A stretch of 64,000 nucleotides of DNA from Chryseobacterium daeguense DSM 19388 (GTDB taxonomy: Bacteria; Bacteroidota; Bacteroidia; Flavobacteriales; Weeksellaceae), in assembly GCF_000430825.1 (NCBI RefSeq), contig NZ_AUMT01000003.1:186001-250000 (forward strand), read 5' to 3'. A program made the translations under genes and the position numbers. Shown here piece after piece: positions 18,959-28,396 of the stretch; position 1 is the stretch's first letter; every line of letters begins with the position of its first letter. The notes beneath the pieces were generated by a model. It was not told the origin of the DNA. It did not search any database and saw only the letters and a list, made by a program, of their open reading frames with translations.

Positions 18959-19614
18959 TATATTACTTCTTGAATATTAGATAAATTTTCAGGTCTCTGA
19001 TAAGAGGGATTTATATATACAAAGCTAGGTGTCGGTATTGTTCCGGCAGCATGTGCTACTTTAACATCACTCCCTTTATATCCTTCAACTTTTTCTATTT
19101 GAACAGAAGGTATTAAAATCTTAGCTGTGATTTCGCCCTGATGGTAATAAGGTTGAAAATCTGTATATACATAAAGGTTTCTTATTTCTTCAGAAAACTG
19201 TTCCATTTCAACCGCTACCTTTCCTACAGTCATCAGGTAAGCATAAAATATATAACCGTCAGACTTAGAGTTTTTTGTAGCAAAATTTAAGGCAGTTATA
19301 AACGGAGGAAAAGTAATATTTCTTTTATTGTAGCTATCTCGTGTAATAGCCCCAGCAGTGGTTGAGATAAATGGGGTAATATCCCCAAACTTACCTGTGT
19401 GTAAATGGTGAAGTGGATTAGTTACCGGAACTGGCTTATGATAATGATTTAAGTGTAAATCTAAATTGTTAATATTGAGATTATCCTTTATTTGTTTTGG
19501 AGAAATCGTACCAGCTTTTCTCCACCAGCTGCTCATTATTCCATTATCTACAATATCTTGTGCTAGATGATCGTCCAGACCATTAATACCTTTTAGTACT
19601 TTTTGAAAATTCAT
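18958..19614 (-). CDS. Candidate ADP-ribosyltransferase-fold protein
   Basis: The 218-residue protein shows the order of motifs found in cholera-toxin-like ADP-ribosyltransferases: an S-T-T segment in PFISTTAG (81-88), a strand pattern GYIFYAYLMT (120-129), and QGEITAKILIPSVQIEKV (159-176), which parallels the EQE..ALGGIP.SQI region and supplies a candidate catalytic Glu161. A clear N-terminal Arg motif is not seen, so activity is uncertain. There is no signal peptide; it could be a cytoplasmic toxin or an effector delivered by an unseen system. It leads a tight three-gene unit with two small unknown genes downstream, as in polymorphic toxin-immunity loci. The family assignment is inference from pattern. 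Confidence 0.5.
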   Translation of the reverse strand: MNFQKVLKGINGLDDHLAQDIVDNGIMSSWWRKAGTISPKQIKDNLNINNLDLHLNHYHKPVPVTNPLHHLHTGKFGDITPFISTTAGAITRDSYNKRNITFPPFITALNFATKNSKSDGYIFYAYLMTVGKVAVEMEQFSEEIRNLYVYTDFQPYYHQGEITAKILIPSVQIEKVEGYKGSDVKVAHAAGTIPTPSFVYINPSYQRPENLSNIQEVI

Positions 19615-20152
19615 TGTTTATTAGGTAAAAGTTAAAATACGGTTATATAAAATTAATAATTATAACTAATAAAAGTCATTCTATTTGTAATTTTCCTGAT
19701 TTTATATAAACAACGTATTGAGTAATTCCAAATATTTATAAACTTTTACTTAATGATATCTTAGGAATTTGTATGCTTTTTAGTAAGCTGCTATTTTTAG
19801 TGAAACTTTTTTGAATTCAATAAAACTTTCTCTCCAATCATTAAAAGCGTCCTAACAAACCTACTCATTCGTCTTAAGCTATGTTTTTTTCGTGATAACG
19901 GTATAAACGTAAAACCTTTACAAGTTGTTACCTACATTTATCTATAAGTAATTGCTTTAGCTCCATCAGTTTTTTAATTAAACATCTTTATAAAAGCAAT
20001 ATTAATCATTCATATAGATGGAGGTAAAGCCTTTTTATAAATTTAATCTTAATCATTAATAAAAAGTTTAAAATTTTATCTCATGAAAAATGAAAAACTA
20101 TTTATATATATATATCTATCTATCTAGAAAGTCTGCTGATCAAATCTCTCAA
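19615..20152. other. AT-rich intergenic region
   Basis: No coding frame or RNA gene is evident in these 538 bp. The stretch should contain the promoter of the minus-strand unit at 19614 and the 3' end of the two-component operon. A short microsatellite, TA repeats followed by CTAT repeats, lies at about 20103-20126. No clear TAnnTTTG box was found for the 19614 gene. Confidence 0.5.
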
Positions 20153-20869
20153 TTATTTCTTCATCACAAACTCTTTAAAAAAGAAATCTCTGTAAATATT
20201 CCCAATCGGAATTTCATTTTCGCCAATATACACCGTGTTATTATCAAGAGAATCTATAAATTCTGAATTGATGATGTAAGATTTACTAACTCTGACAAAC
20301 ATATTTTTAGGAAGCTCATCCTGAATCGTTTTAATCATAATCGCAGTAATTATTTTCTGCGACATTGTATGGATAATGACATAATCTTTCAATCCCTGAA
20401 TAAAAACAATGTCTTTAAAATAAATCTTAAACATTTTACGATCGGCTTTCACAAATAGATAATCTCCTGTGGAAGATTCAATTTCTGAGGCATCGTTTTT
20501 TACTTTTAATAAACTTAGGTAACTTCTGACCTTTTCAACCGCCTTATGAAATCTTGGTAAGCGAATGGGTTTTAAAAGGTAATCAACGGCATCTACTTCA
20601 TAACTGTCTGTTGCAAATTCAGAAAATGCAGTCGTGAAAACAACAAGTGTATTCTTCGGAACAAAATTGGCGAACTCAATACCCGTAATTCCTGGCATTT
20701 GAATATCTAAAAACACGACATCAACTGTATTCGGATTATTTCTAAGGAAAAATCCTGCCGATTCTGCTCCACTAAAATCACCTAAAAGTTCAAGATCATC
20801 GGTTTTATCAATCAACATTTTTACAGCTTCCCTTGCTAAAGGTTCATCATCTACAATAATGCATTTCAT
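20153..20869 (-). CDS. LytTR-family response regulator
   Basis: A 238-residue regulator. The receiver domain (1-118) has acidic residues D7, D8 and E9, phospho-acceptor D55 in VFLDIQMPG, T80 and K100 (LLKPI), all the residues needed for phosphorylation. A LytTR DNA-binding domain occupies about 135-236 (FVKADRKMFKIYFKDIVFIQGLKDY). LytTR proteins bind pairs of short direct repeats; candidate sites are noted at 22443-22470. The gene is third in an operon behind a histidine kinase and a degenerate receiver, divergent from a TonB-dependent receptor gene that may be its target. Confidence 0.93.
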   Translation of the reverse strand: MKCIIVDDEPLAREAVKMLIDKTDDLELLGDFSGAESAGFFLRNNPNTVDVVFLDIQMPGITGIEFANFVPKNTLVVFTTAFSEFATDSYEVDAVDYLLKPIRLPRFHKAVEKVRSYLSLLKVKNDASEIESSTGDYLFVKADRKMFKIYFKDIVFIQGLKDYVIIHTMSQKIITAIMIKTIQDELPKNMFVRVSKSYIINSEFIDSLDNNTVYIGENEIPIGNIYRDFFFKEFVMKK

Positions 20870-20900
20870 TTTCTAAGATTATAAAGTTTAAATTTAAGAA

Positions 20901-21299
20901 TTAGATTACAAAATAATCTTCAAAACCAGTCTTTCTTTCGTATCGAAAAATGTTTATATAGCCTTTTGCTTTTTCGATTCCTCTTCTAAAGCGTTTTGCA
21001 ATTTGTGATGGCTCTACTGACTTCCCACTCACTTTTTCATTATAATAGACAAATGGCGAAAATACAGGAATATAGATTACAAATATATCGTCTGGAATTT
21101 TATTTAAAAATTCCAAATTCTTGACATCGTCCATTTGAATATCAAAAAAAATGACATCCACTTGTTGATGACAAAGAAAAACTTCTGCTTCAGCGATGGA
21201 AGAAAACACCGAAATCAGATTCAGATCACCAGACTGATTAATCAATTTCAATAATGAATTTTTCATCAGATTGTCGTCGTTTACAATAATACATTTCAT
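20901..21299 (-). CDS. Stand-alone degenerate receiver-domain protein
   Basis: A 132-residue protein similar to the receiver of the neighbouring response regulator (shared opening MKCIIV, FFDIQM around D53) but without a LytTR output domain. The acidic pocket reads N7-D8-D9 instead of D-D-E, the conserved Thr region reads IYIPVF, and the conserved Lys is not where expected. It may still accept phosphate at D53 or act as a decoy, or be a decaying duplicate. It overlaps the kinase stop by 4 bp (ATGA) and ends 31 bp before the full regulator, so all three are co-transcribed. Confidence 0.75.
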   Translation of the reverse strand: MKCIIVNDDNLMKNSLLKLINQSGDLNLISVFSSIAEAEVFLCHQQVDVIFFDIQMDDVKNLEFLNKIPDDIFVIYIPVFSPFVYYNEKVSGKSVEPSQIAKRFRRGIEKAKGYINIFRYERKTGFEDYFVI

Positions 21300-22318
21300 A
21301 ATTTAATGGATAAAAATATAGTAAAGGTTTCGACATCGTCAATAATTTTTAGTGAATAATTGGTTTGAAATAATAGTTCTAAACGGCGTTTGATATTGTT
21401 AAGGCCTAATCCGCCCGTTTGAGAAACTGATTTTTGTAAAGGTTTTGAATTGACACACTGAAATGTTAATTGACCATCTTTAACTTCAAAAAAAACATTG
21501 ACATAAGAAGATTTTTCCGAATCATTATTATGTTTTACTGCATTCTCAACAAAGGAAATAAACAGCAACGGCGGAATCTGCACACCACTCAAACTGCCTT
21601 CCTTAGAAATTAAAAAATTAAAATTATCCCGCCTTATCTTTTCAAGATTTAAAAAATCTTCCAGAAAATGAATATCCGACGTAAGCAAAACCTTTTCTCT
21701 ACTGCTGTCATACAATTGATATCTTAAAAGATCGCTTAACCTCAGTAAGACCTGCGACGCCTTTTCCGGATCTTTTTGAATGAGAACATTCGCATTGTTC
21801 AGCATATTGAAAAGAAAATGCGGATTGATTTGGTTTTTAAGCTGATCTAATTCAACCGAAGTTTTCGATCTTTCCAATTCAAAAATTCTCTGCTGATCCA
21901 CGACCCATTTTTGAAACAACTTTATCGACGTAGATGCCGCAATAAGTACCAGAATAAGAATAGAAAAAAGTGGAATATTCAGACCGTCATCATCGTAATC
22001 ACTTCCTTGTGTGTAGGATAAAAATAGTTTCGTTGAAACCACAATTAGCATCAAAATACCAGAGATTGTTATAAAATATAATGCATAGCGGTTTTTAAAT
22101 AAAAGTTGAGGAACAAGTATATACATATTTAAATAAAACAACAGGAAAAAAAGCAGGAGCACGAGTGTTGGTTCAGCAATTTCAGATGTGCTGTTGTACA
22201 GAATTGCTATTATTGACACTATTAATGATATATGTCGGAATATTCTGTATTTAGATGAAACTAAAAACTGAAAAATCCAGTTTTGATTGATGAGTTCATC
22301 AGAATTATTTTCTCTCAT
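21296..22318 (-). CDS. LytS-type sensor histidine kinase (membrane)
   Basis: The protein has four predicted membrane helices in its N-terminal half and a His_kinase domain with NPHFLFN, where the phosphorylated His is His167 in this numbering. It is followed by LSDLLRYQLYD and an HATPase_c part (FVENAVKHN, GLGLNNIKRRLELL). I chose the ATG at 22318 because a TAnnTTTG box (22339-22346, minus strand) lies just upstream; an in-frame ATG at 22396 would add 26 residues and overlap that box. The stop overlaps the next gene's start. It should phosphorylate the LytTR regulator; the signal is unknown, and the divergent TonB-dependent receptor suggests control of uptake. Confidence 0.9.
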   Translation of the reverse strand: MRENNSDELINQNWIFQFLVSSKYRIFRHISLIVSIIAILYNSTSEIAEPTLVLLLFFLLFYLNMYILVPQLLFKNRYALYFITISGILMLIVVSTKLFLSYTQGSDYDDDGLNIPLFSILILVLIAASTSIKLFQKWVVDQQRIFELERSKTSVELDQLKNQINPHFLFNMLNNANVLIQKDPEKASQVLLRLSDLLRYQLYDSSREKVLLTSDIHFLEDFLNLEKIRRDNFNFLISKEGSLSGVQIPPLLFISFVENAVKHNNDSEKSSYVNVFFEVKDGQLTFQCVNSKPLQKSVSQTGGLGLNNIKRRLELLFQTNYSLKIIDDVETFTIFLSIKL

Positions 22319-22442
22319 TTTTGTAATAATTATGACTACAAAAATAAAGGATGTTACACTTAAATCGTATTTATTAGACGAAATATACTCCTTCATAGAC
22401 GAAATGCACTTTTTGCAATATTTAAAATGATATACTGGAAAT

Positions 22443-22491
22443 CACTTTCGTCCTGCTAAAATCCACTTTCCTCTACAAATGACTTCATTTG
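22443..22491. promoter_or_regulatory. Candidate LytTR-type operator in the divergent intergenic region
   Basis: CACTTTCG (22443-22450) and CACTTTCC (22464-22471) are direct repeats with a 21-bp period, the spacing expected for LytTR dimers; a related AAATGCACTTT lies at 22402-22412. An inverted repeat CAAATGA-CT-TCATTTG follows at 22476-22491. They lie upstream of the TonB-dependent receptor promoter. Confidence 0.4.
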
Positions 22492-22525
22492 GTCTAATAA
22501 ACAAAAAGACAATATTCTATCCCGA

Positions 22526-22533
22526 TAGTTTTG
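22526..22533 (+). promoter_or_regulatory. -7 box of the TonB-dependent receptor operon
   Basis: TAGTTTTG matches TAnnTTTG. No good -33 TTG is found at the usual distance, which fits activation by a regulator bound upstream. The box overlaps the TTG at 22531, arguing for the ATG at 22564 as start. Confidence 0.5.
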
Positions 22534-22563
22534 CATCAGAATTATAACTTAATCCAAACTACA

Positions 22564-24939
22564 ATGAAGAACAAATTTTATGTCCCATTGTTCATAACGA
22601 TTTCTGCACTTGCTTTTGCACAGGAAAAAGTCACACTGAGCGGAACGATTGCCAACAAATCGAATAACGAAACACTGATTGGAGCGACCATTTCGATTCC
22701 GGAAGCCAATTTATCTGCAGCAACAAATTCTTATGGATTCTACTCTATCAGTCTTCCAAAAGGCGATTACACAATCATCATCACGTTCCCTGATTTTGAG
22801 CAGATGGAAGAAAAAATCTCTCTTACAGAAAGTGTAAGAAGAAATTTTGTGATTGCAGAAAGCAGCCGCACAAAATCGATTGATGAAGTCGTAATTACAA
22901 AATCCTCAACTAAAACCAACATCAGAACGCCGGAAATGAGTGTGAACAAACTCTCAATTGCTACCATTAAAAAAATGCCTGCAGTAATGGGAGAAGTTGA
23001 TGTACTGAAATCTATTTTACAGCTTCCCGGAGTTTCCAATGCGCAGGAAGGAGCTTCAGGTTTCAACGTGAGAGGTGGTGCTGCAGATGGGAATTTGGTT
23101 CTTTTGGATGAAGCGATTGTTTACAATACTTCCCATTTATTTGGATTTTTTTCAGTTTTTAATTCTGATGTGATTAAAGATTTGAAACTTTACAAAGGTG
23201 GTATTCCCGCAAATTTCGGAGGCCGTATTTCTTCCGTTCTGGATATTTATCAAAAAGAAGGAAACAACAAGAAGTTTCACGCAACAGGTGGAATTGGCGC
23301 AATTTCTAGCCGATTGTTGGTGGAAGGACCGATTGTGAAGGAAAAAAGTTCCTTCGTCATCGGCGGTCGCGCTTCTTACGCCCACTTGTTCCTAAAACTG
23401 GCAGATGAACCAAATTCTGCCTATTTCTATGATTTGAATGCCAAGTTGAACTATAAATTGAATGACAAAAACAGTCTTTATTTATCTGGATATTTCGGAA
23501 AAGATGATATGAATTTTAACAACAGTTTAATGAATGATTACGGAAATTCACTCATTAATGTAAGATGGAATCACATTTTTTCGGATAAATTATTCTCCAA
23601 TGCTTCGGCAATCTACAGCAATTACGATTATGGCTTAAAAATAAAATTCGCCGGTATCGACTGGAAATCAACCATCAAAAATTATAATTTCAAATACGAT
23701 TTAAAACATTATTTGTCAGACAAACTGAATTTGAGTTATGGGGTTAATTCCATCTATTATCAATTCAATCCCGGAACAATTAAACCATTTGGCGAAAATT
23801 CTCCCGTGAGACCCGACCAAATTGCAAAGAAAAATGCGATGGAAAATGCAATCTACATCAGTGCAGAGCATAAATTTTCAGACAAACTTTCGGCAACTTA
23901 CGGTTTACGATACAGCAGTTTTATGCGATTGGGAGCTGAAGAAGTAAAAACCTATGCGAATAATGAAGCAGTAGTTTATAATCCAGAACTGAAAATCTAC
24001 GAAGAAGGAACGCCTACAGGAAGCATTAGTTATGGAAAAAACAAGAAAATCGTGGACTACGGAAATCTTGAACCACGATTGGGAGTTGCCTATGTTTTAG
24101 ATGATAATCAGTCCATTAAAGCGAGCTATAACAGGATGAGTCAATATGTGCATTTGATTTCCAATACAGCTTCGGTCTCTCCTTTGGATATTTGGGCACC
24201 AAGCGACCAATTCCTGAAACCTCAGATTTTGGACCAGGTTGCATTAGGCTATTTCCGAAATTTCAACAACGGAAAATATTCCTTGGAAGTAGAAACTTTT
24301 TACAAAAAAATCAAGAACAGAGCCGATTACATTGACGGAGCCGAACTCATCGCCAACAAAAACATTGAACAGGTAATGCTGAATGGAGAAAGCAGAGCCT
24401 ACGGTTTGGAATTAATGGCAAAGAAAAACACCGGAAAATTAACAGGTTGGTTGTCTTACACCCTTTCGAGAGCAGAACAGAGAACGCCGGGAAGAAATGC
24501 CAACGAACCGGGAATCAACAACGGCGAATGGTACAGAGCAAACTATGACAAAACTCACAACTTTTCTCTCACTGCGGCTTATCAATTAACAAAAAAATGG
24601 AGTTTTGGAGGGATCTTCACTTATCAAACAGGAAAAGCAGCAACCTACCCAAATGCAAAATATCAATATCAAGATATCACCATCGCAAGTTATGGAGAAC
24701 GAAATGCGAATTCAATTCCAGCTTATCATCACTTAGATTTATCGGCAACGTGGACGCCAAAACCGGACAGCCAGAAAAGATGGAAAGGAGAATGGGTCTT
24801 CAGTATTTACAATGTGTATGGAAGAAGCAATGCGGCGGCGGTAAACTTCGGGCAAAATCTGGATACCGGATTGAGCGAGGCGAGAAAAATGTCGATTTTC
24901 GGAATCATCCCGAGTGTAACTTACAATTTCAAGTTCTAA
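22564..24939 (+). CDS. TonB-dependent receptor with carboxypeptidase-like N-terminal domain
   Basis: A 791-residue outer-membrane protein: signal peptide 1-20 (LFITISALAFAQ), a carboxypeptidase regulatory-like domain (about 22-105), a plug domain (about 125-235, with GFNVRGGAADGNLVLLDEA) and a beta-barrel to the C-terminus, which ends in Phe (TYNFKF). Start at ATG 22564 gives a proper signal peptide. Such receptors import nutrients or siderophores using TonB energy. The DUF4249 lipoprotein gene follows 31 bp downstream, a standard pairing in Flavobacteriia. The divergent kinase/LytTR operon is the likely regulator. Confidence 0.93.
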   Translation: MKNKFYVPLFITISALAFAQEKVTLSGTIANKSNNETLIGATISIPEANLSAATNSYGFYSISLPKGDYTIIITFPDFEQMEEKISLTESVRRNFVIAESSRTKSIDEVVITKSSTKTNIRTPEMSVNKLSIATIKKMPAVMGEVDVLKSILQLPGVSNAQEGASGFNVRGGAADGNLVLLDEAIVYNTSHLFGFFSVFNSDVIKDLKLYKGGIPANFGGRISSVLDIYQKEGNNKKFHATGGIGAISSRLLVEGPIVKEKSSFVIGGRASYAHLFLKLADEPNSAYFYDLNAKLNYKLNDKNSLYLSGYFGKDDMNFNNSLMNDYGNSLINVRWNHIFSDKLFSNASAIYSNYDYGLKIKFAGIDWKSTIKNYNFKYDLKHYLSDKLNLSYGVNSIYYQFNPGTIKPFGENSPVRPDQIAKKNAMENAIYISAEHKFSDKLSATYGLRYSSFMRLGAEEVKTYANNEAVVYNPELKIYEEGTPTGSISYGKNKKIVDYGNLEPRLGVAYVLDDNQSIKASYNRMSQYVHLISNTASVSPLDIWAPSDQFLKPQILDQVALGYFRNFNNGKYSLEVETFYKKIKNRADYIDGAELIANKNIEQVMLNGESRAYGLELMAKKNTGKLTGWLSYTLSRAEQRTPGRNANEPGINNGEWYRANYDKTHNFSLTAAYQLTKKWSFGGIFTYQTGKAATYPNAKYQYQDITIASYGERNANSIPAYHHLDLSATWTPKPDSQKRWKGEWVFSIYNVYGRSNAAAVNFGQNLDTGLSEARKMSIFGIIPSVTYNFKF

Positions 24940-24970
24940 AAATTCCTAACCTATTTAAAATTTAAAAAAA

Positions 24971-25792
24971 ATGAAAAATTTAAAAAAATATATCATTATC
25001 GCTTTAGGAATGGTTCTTATTTCTTGTGAAGATGTTATTGATGTCGATTTGGATACTGCACCTCCAAAACTGGTTGTGGATGCCTCGATAGATTGGGTAA
25101 AAAATACAAATGGAAGTCAACAAAAAATTAAACTCTCTACCTCTACCGGATATTATAATGCGGATTTCCCGACCGTTTCCGGAGCTTCTGTAATTGTGAC
25201 CAATTCGGCTAATACAGCATTTAATTTTATTGAGAATTCTGGGACTGGAGAATATGTCTGTAATAATTTTGTTCCTGTTATTGGGGAAACCTATACACTT
25301 ACCATCAATCTGAACGGGGAAACCTATACTGCGACAGATAAAATGATTGGAGCCCCAAAAATTGAAGACAACATTCTTCAAAATAACGAAGGCGGAATGG
25401 GTGGCGACGAGATAGAACTCACCTATTATTACCAAGATAATCCTGCGGAAACCAATTATTACATTTTCAGCAACAAAAATCCACATATCGCTTTTCCGGA
25501 ATATCAGGTTGAAAATGATGAAAACAATAATGGTGGATTAACGCCAGTTTATTATTCCAACAAAGATTTGAAACAGGGAGAGGTCGTAAATATCAAACTT
25601 TACGGTATCAACAAAAGATATTACGATTACTTCCGAAAAATCCTGAATGCTTCGGGTGGAGATACCGGTCCGTTTTCTACGACACCAAGTTCGGTTTTCG
25701 GCAATATCAGCAATAAAACCAACTCTGCCAATACACCTTTTGGATATTTTAGATTGTCGGAAGTGGATGTGAAAAATTACACCATTCAGTAA
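24971..25792 (+). CDS. DUF4249 family lipoprotein
   Basis: A 273-residue protein with a lipobox at Cys19 (MVLISCEDV). It has Ig-like beta segments: LVVDASIDW, SGASVIVTNSAN and GETYTLTINLNGETYTA. The pattern is that of DUF4249 proteins, which accompany TonB-dependent receptors in Bacteroidota, probably as surface partners of the receptor. A terminator closes the operon at about 25873-25907. Confidence 0.88.
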   Translation: MKNLKKYIIIALGMVLISCEDVIDVDLDTAPPKLVVDASIDWVKNTNGSQQKIKLSTSTGYYNADFPTVSGASVIVTNSANTAFNFIENSGTGEYVCNNFVPVIGETYTLTINLNGETYTATDKMIGAPKIEDNILQNNEGGMGGDEIELTYYYQDNPAETNYYIFSNKNPHIAFPEYQVENDENNNGGLTPVYYSNKDLKQGEVVNIKLYGINKRYYDYFRKILNASGGDTGPFSTTPSSVFGNISNKTNSANTPFGYFRLSEVDVKNYTIQ

Positions 25793-25872
25793 TCAAACGG
25801 GAAAATATTCTATAAACACAAATAATTGATAAGCAAAATAATTTAGTTTTAAAAAGAGGTTAATGTTGATGA

Positions 25873-25907
25873 AGAAAGCCGTTGCCAATTGTGACAGCGG
25901 TTTTTTC
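25873..25907 (+). terminator. Rho-independent terminator after DUF4249 gene
   Basis: AAAGCCGTTG and CAGCGGTTTTTT form a 6-bp G:C-rich stem extended by A:U pairs, followed by a T tract. It separates the receptor operon from the efflux operon starting at 25994. Confidence 0.65.
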
Positions 25908-25993
25908 TTTAATTAAACCACATTAAGAATTCATTTGATTTTGTTGAAAACAATTCTAACTAAAGATTACTTCCCTACTCTTTTTCCAGTTTT

Positions 25994-27322
25994 ATGAGCA
26001 AAAATCATTTTTTATTATTCTTTTTCCTTATTGGAATTAAGAATAGTGCACAAACCACATTCAGTCTCAAACAATGTGTAGAATATGGTTTGAAAAACCA
26101 CAGAAGTAACACTATTTACGCCAACGAAAAATCGTCTGCAGATGCAAAAACGAAAGAGATTTCAGCAGATTATCTCCCAAAAGCTGAGGTAGGATTCTCA
26201 GTAAATAATAATCTAAAACTACAGCAGAGCATTATTCCAGCGGGCGTTTTCGGGCCGGATGAGATTCGTGCTTCGCTGGAGCAGAAATATAATTCCAATG
26301 CATTTATCCAGTTGGAGCAACCTATTTTCGACAAGGCCATACTTACCCGATTAAAGAATAATAAAAACCTGAAAGAGCAGGCAAATCTCAATATTGAGCA
26401 GAATCATAATCAAATTATCTATCAAATCAGTACCTCATATTTCCAGATTTGGACGTTCAGACAGCAATTGGAGCAGTTGGAATTTAACCAAAATAATTAT
26501 CAGCAACTTATCCAAATCTATGATTTGCAAGTGAAAAAAGGCATTATTCTGCAAAAAGATTTAGATAAAATCATTGTGGACCTTAATAACACAACGGCAC
26601 AAATTCGTGTAGCCGAAAGTAATATCACATTAGCTGAAAATCAACTGAAATATGAAATGGGCTTTCCTTTAAAAGATAAGATTGAATTAGAAACTCCGAA
26701 TGATTTACAAATGATATTATTTAAGGAAAATCAAGAAAAAATGTTTACTCCGGAGACAAGGATTGATTACAAACTCTCAAAGCTCAATATCAAAATGTTG
26801 GAAATAGAAAAATCGGCAATCAAAGCAGAAATGCTTCCCAAACTGTCTCTCAGTTTTCAATACGGAGCCGTTGGTTTTGGCGATAGATTTTCTCAAGTGT
26901 ACCGAGATTTTTATCCGTATTCCACAATTGGAATTAAATTGAGTATTCCCATTCTGAATTTTTACAAAAACAATGCTCAATACAAACAAGCTGACCTAAG
27001 CCACAAAAATGCTGATGAAAAACTGAAATTAACAGAAGGTAAATTAACTCTGGAATACGAAAATGCGCAAACCAAACTTTTACTGGCAAAAACGAATGTA
27101 GAAAACGGTCTTAGAAACATTGACTTGGCAAAATCTGTCCTAAAAGTAACGGATTTACAACTTCAAAAAGGCGTTACCAATCTCACCGATTGGCTCAATA
27201 CCCAAAACTCACTTCGGGAAGCTCAAAACACGTATCTGAGCGCATTGTATACTTATTATCAAGCGCGTGTCGATTTGGAAATGGCTAACGGAACATTGAA
27301 AACTTTTTATAAATCTTATTAA
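25994..27322 (+). CDS. TolC-family outer-membrane efflux channel
   Basis: The 442-residue protein has a signal peptide (1-19, ending NSAQ) and two TolC/OEP repeats made of long amphipathic helices (about 25-215 and 235-430), with LKQCVEYGLKNH at the start and a conserved end RVDLEMANGTLKTF. It forms the outer-membrane duct of a tripartite pump. Its stop and the adaptor's ATG overlap by one base at 27322, so the three efflux genes are one operon. Confidence 0.92.
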   Translation: MSKNHFLLFFFLIGIKNSAQTTFSLKQCVEYGLKNHRSNTIYANEKSSADAKTKEISADYLPKAEVGFSVNNNLKLQQSIIPAGVFGPDEIRASLEQKYNSNAFIQLEQPIFDKAILTRLKNNKNLKEQANLNIEQNHNQIIYQISTSYFQIWTFRQQLEQLEFNQNNYQQLIQIYDLQVKKGIILQKDLDKIIVDLNNTTAQIRVAESNITLAENQLKYEMGFPLKDKIELETPNDLQMILFKENQEKMFTPETRIDYKLSKLNIKMLEIEKSAIKAEMLPKLSLSFQYGAVGFGDRFSQVYRDFYPYSTIGIKLSIPILNFYKNNAQYKQADLSHKNADEKLKLTEGKLTLEYENAQTKLLLAKTNVENGLRNIDLAKSVLKVTDLQLQKGVTNLTDWLNTQNSLREAQNTYLSALYTYYQARVDLEMANGTLKTFYKSY

Positions 27323-28395
27323 TGAAAATGAAGAAGAATTTTATTCTGATATTCTTAAGTATCTGTATTTTAAGTTTTATCATTTATAAATTATATGGGA
27401 ATTATCAAAAACTCAATCAGACTGAGATGCATAAAAAAGAAGAAATTCCGCAAATTCCCGTAACGGTTACAACGGCAAAAGAAGAATCACAAATAATCGG
27501 TACTACAAAAACCGGATTGGTCATTCCATTTGAAGAAGCCAAAGTTTTTTCTACCGGAACAGGAACAATAAAGAAACTGCTTTTTAAACTAGGCGACAAG
27601 GTATACAAAGGTCAACCACTGGCGATAATTGACACCCAACTTCTGGAGCTCGAACTCAAAAAATCTGAGTCTAATGTAGCCAAATTGAGAACAGACCTCG
27701 AGACTTATACAGAATTGCAACAAGGAAATGCCTCGACGCAAAGAGATGTGGATGCCATTCGCCAAGTTTACAATGATGCTGTGAATCAATCATCACAATT
27801 GCGAAAACAGATTTCTGATGCTGTCATCAAATCTCCAATTAACGGCGTAATCAATAGCAAAAATTTGGAAAGTGAAATGTTTACAGGAACTGGCGGAGAA
27901 TTAGGTTCCATCATTAATTGTTCAAAATTAAAAGTTAAAATTTTCTGCACAGAATCGGAGGTTTATAAAATTTCTTTGGGTCAAAAAATCAAACTTTCTA
28001 CGGATGTTTATCCTGAGAAAACCCTGTTGGGAAAAGTTTCATACATCAGTCCACAAGCCACAGATGCCTTTAATTTCGTTGTCGAAATCGCCATAGAATC
28101 AAACGACAATCTCGAACTTCGTTCCGGAACACTTGTGTACGCAGACTTTTCGCAAGAATCGTCAAAAAAAATGATTTTAGTTCCCAGAACGGCAATCAAT
28201 GAAAGTATTCTCAATGCCTCTGTTTACGTTGTGGAAAATGGAAAAGCCATTCTTAAAAAAATAACTGTGGGCGAAGAATTTGGGGATAATATAGAAGTTA
28301 CAGCTGGATTAAATGTTGATGAACAGGTTGTTATTTCCGGACAAATCAATCTACAAAATGGAACGCCTGTCAAAATCATAAAACACAATCCATAG
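27322..28395 (+). CDS. Efflux RND periplasmic adaptor subunit
   Basis: The 357-residue protein has one N-terminal membrane anchor (6-24), a lipoyl-like segment (KKLLFKLGDKVYKGQPLAIID, split over about 89-109), a short coiled coil (about 110-160), a matching lipoyl half with the hinge DAVIKSPINGVI and C-terminal barrel segments. It links the RND pump to the TolC-type channel. A two-codon MKMKKN opening gives a choice of start at 27322 or 27328; the first is used here. The pump gene begins 1 bp after its stop. Confidence 0.92.
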   Translation: MKMKKNFILIFLSICILSFIIYKLYGNYQKLNQTEMHKKEEIPQIPVTVTTAKEESQIIGTTKTGLVIPFEEAKVFSTGTGTIKKLLFKLGDKVYKGQPLAIIDTQLLELELKKSESNVAKLRTDLETYTELQQGNASTQRDVDAIRQVYNDAVNQSSQLRKQISDAVIKSPINGVINSKNLESEMFTGTGGELGSIINCSKLKVKIFCTESEVYKISLGQKIKLSTDVYPEKTLLGKVSYISPQATDAFNFVVEIAIESNDNLELRSGTLVYADFSQESSKKMILVPRTAINESILNASVYVVENGKAILKKITVGEEFGDNIEVTAGLNVDEQVVISGQINLQNGTPVKIIKHNP

Positions 28396-28396
28396 T

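Noticed and set aside
22531..22563. TTG start adding 11 residues to the TonB-dependent receptor
   Set aside because: It overlaps the -7 box and would displace the signal peptide; ATG 22564 is better.
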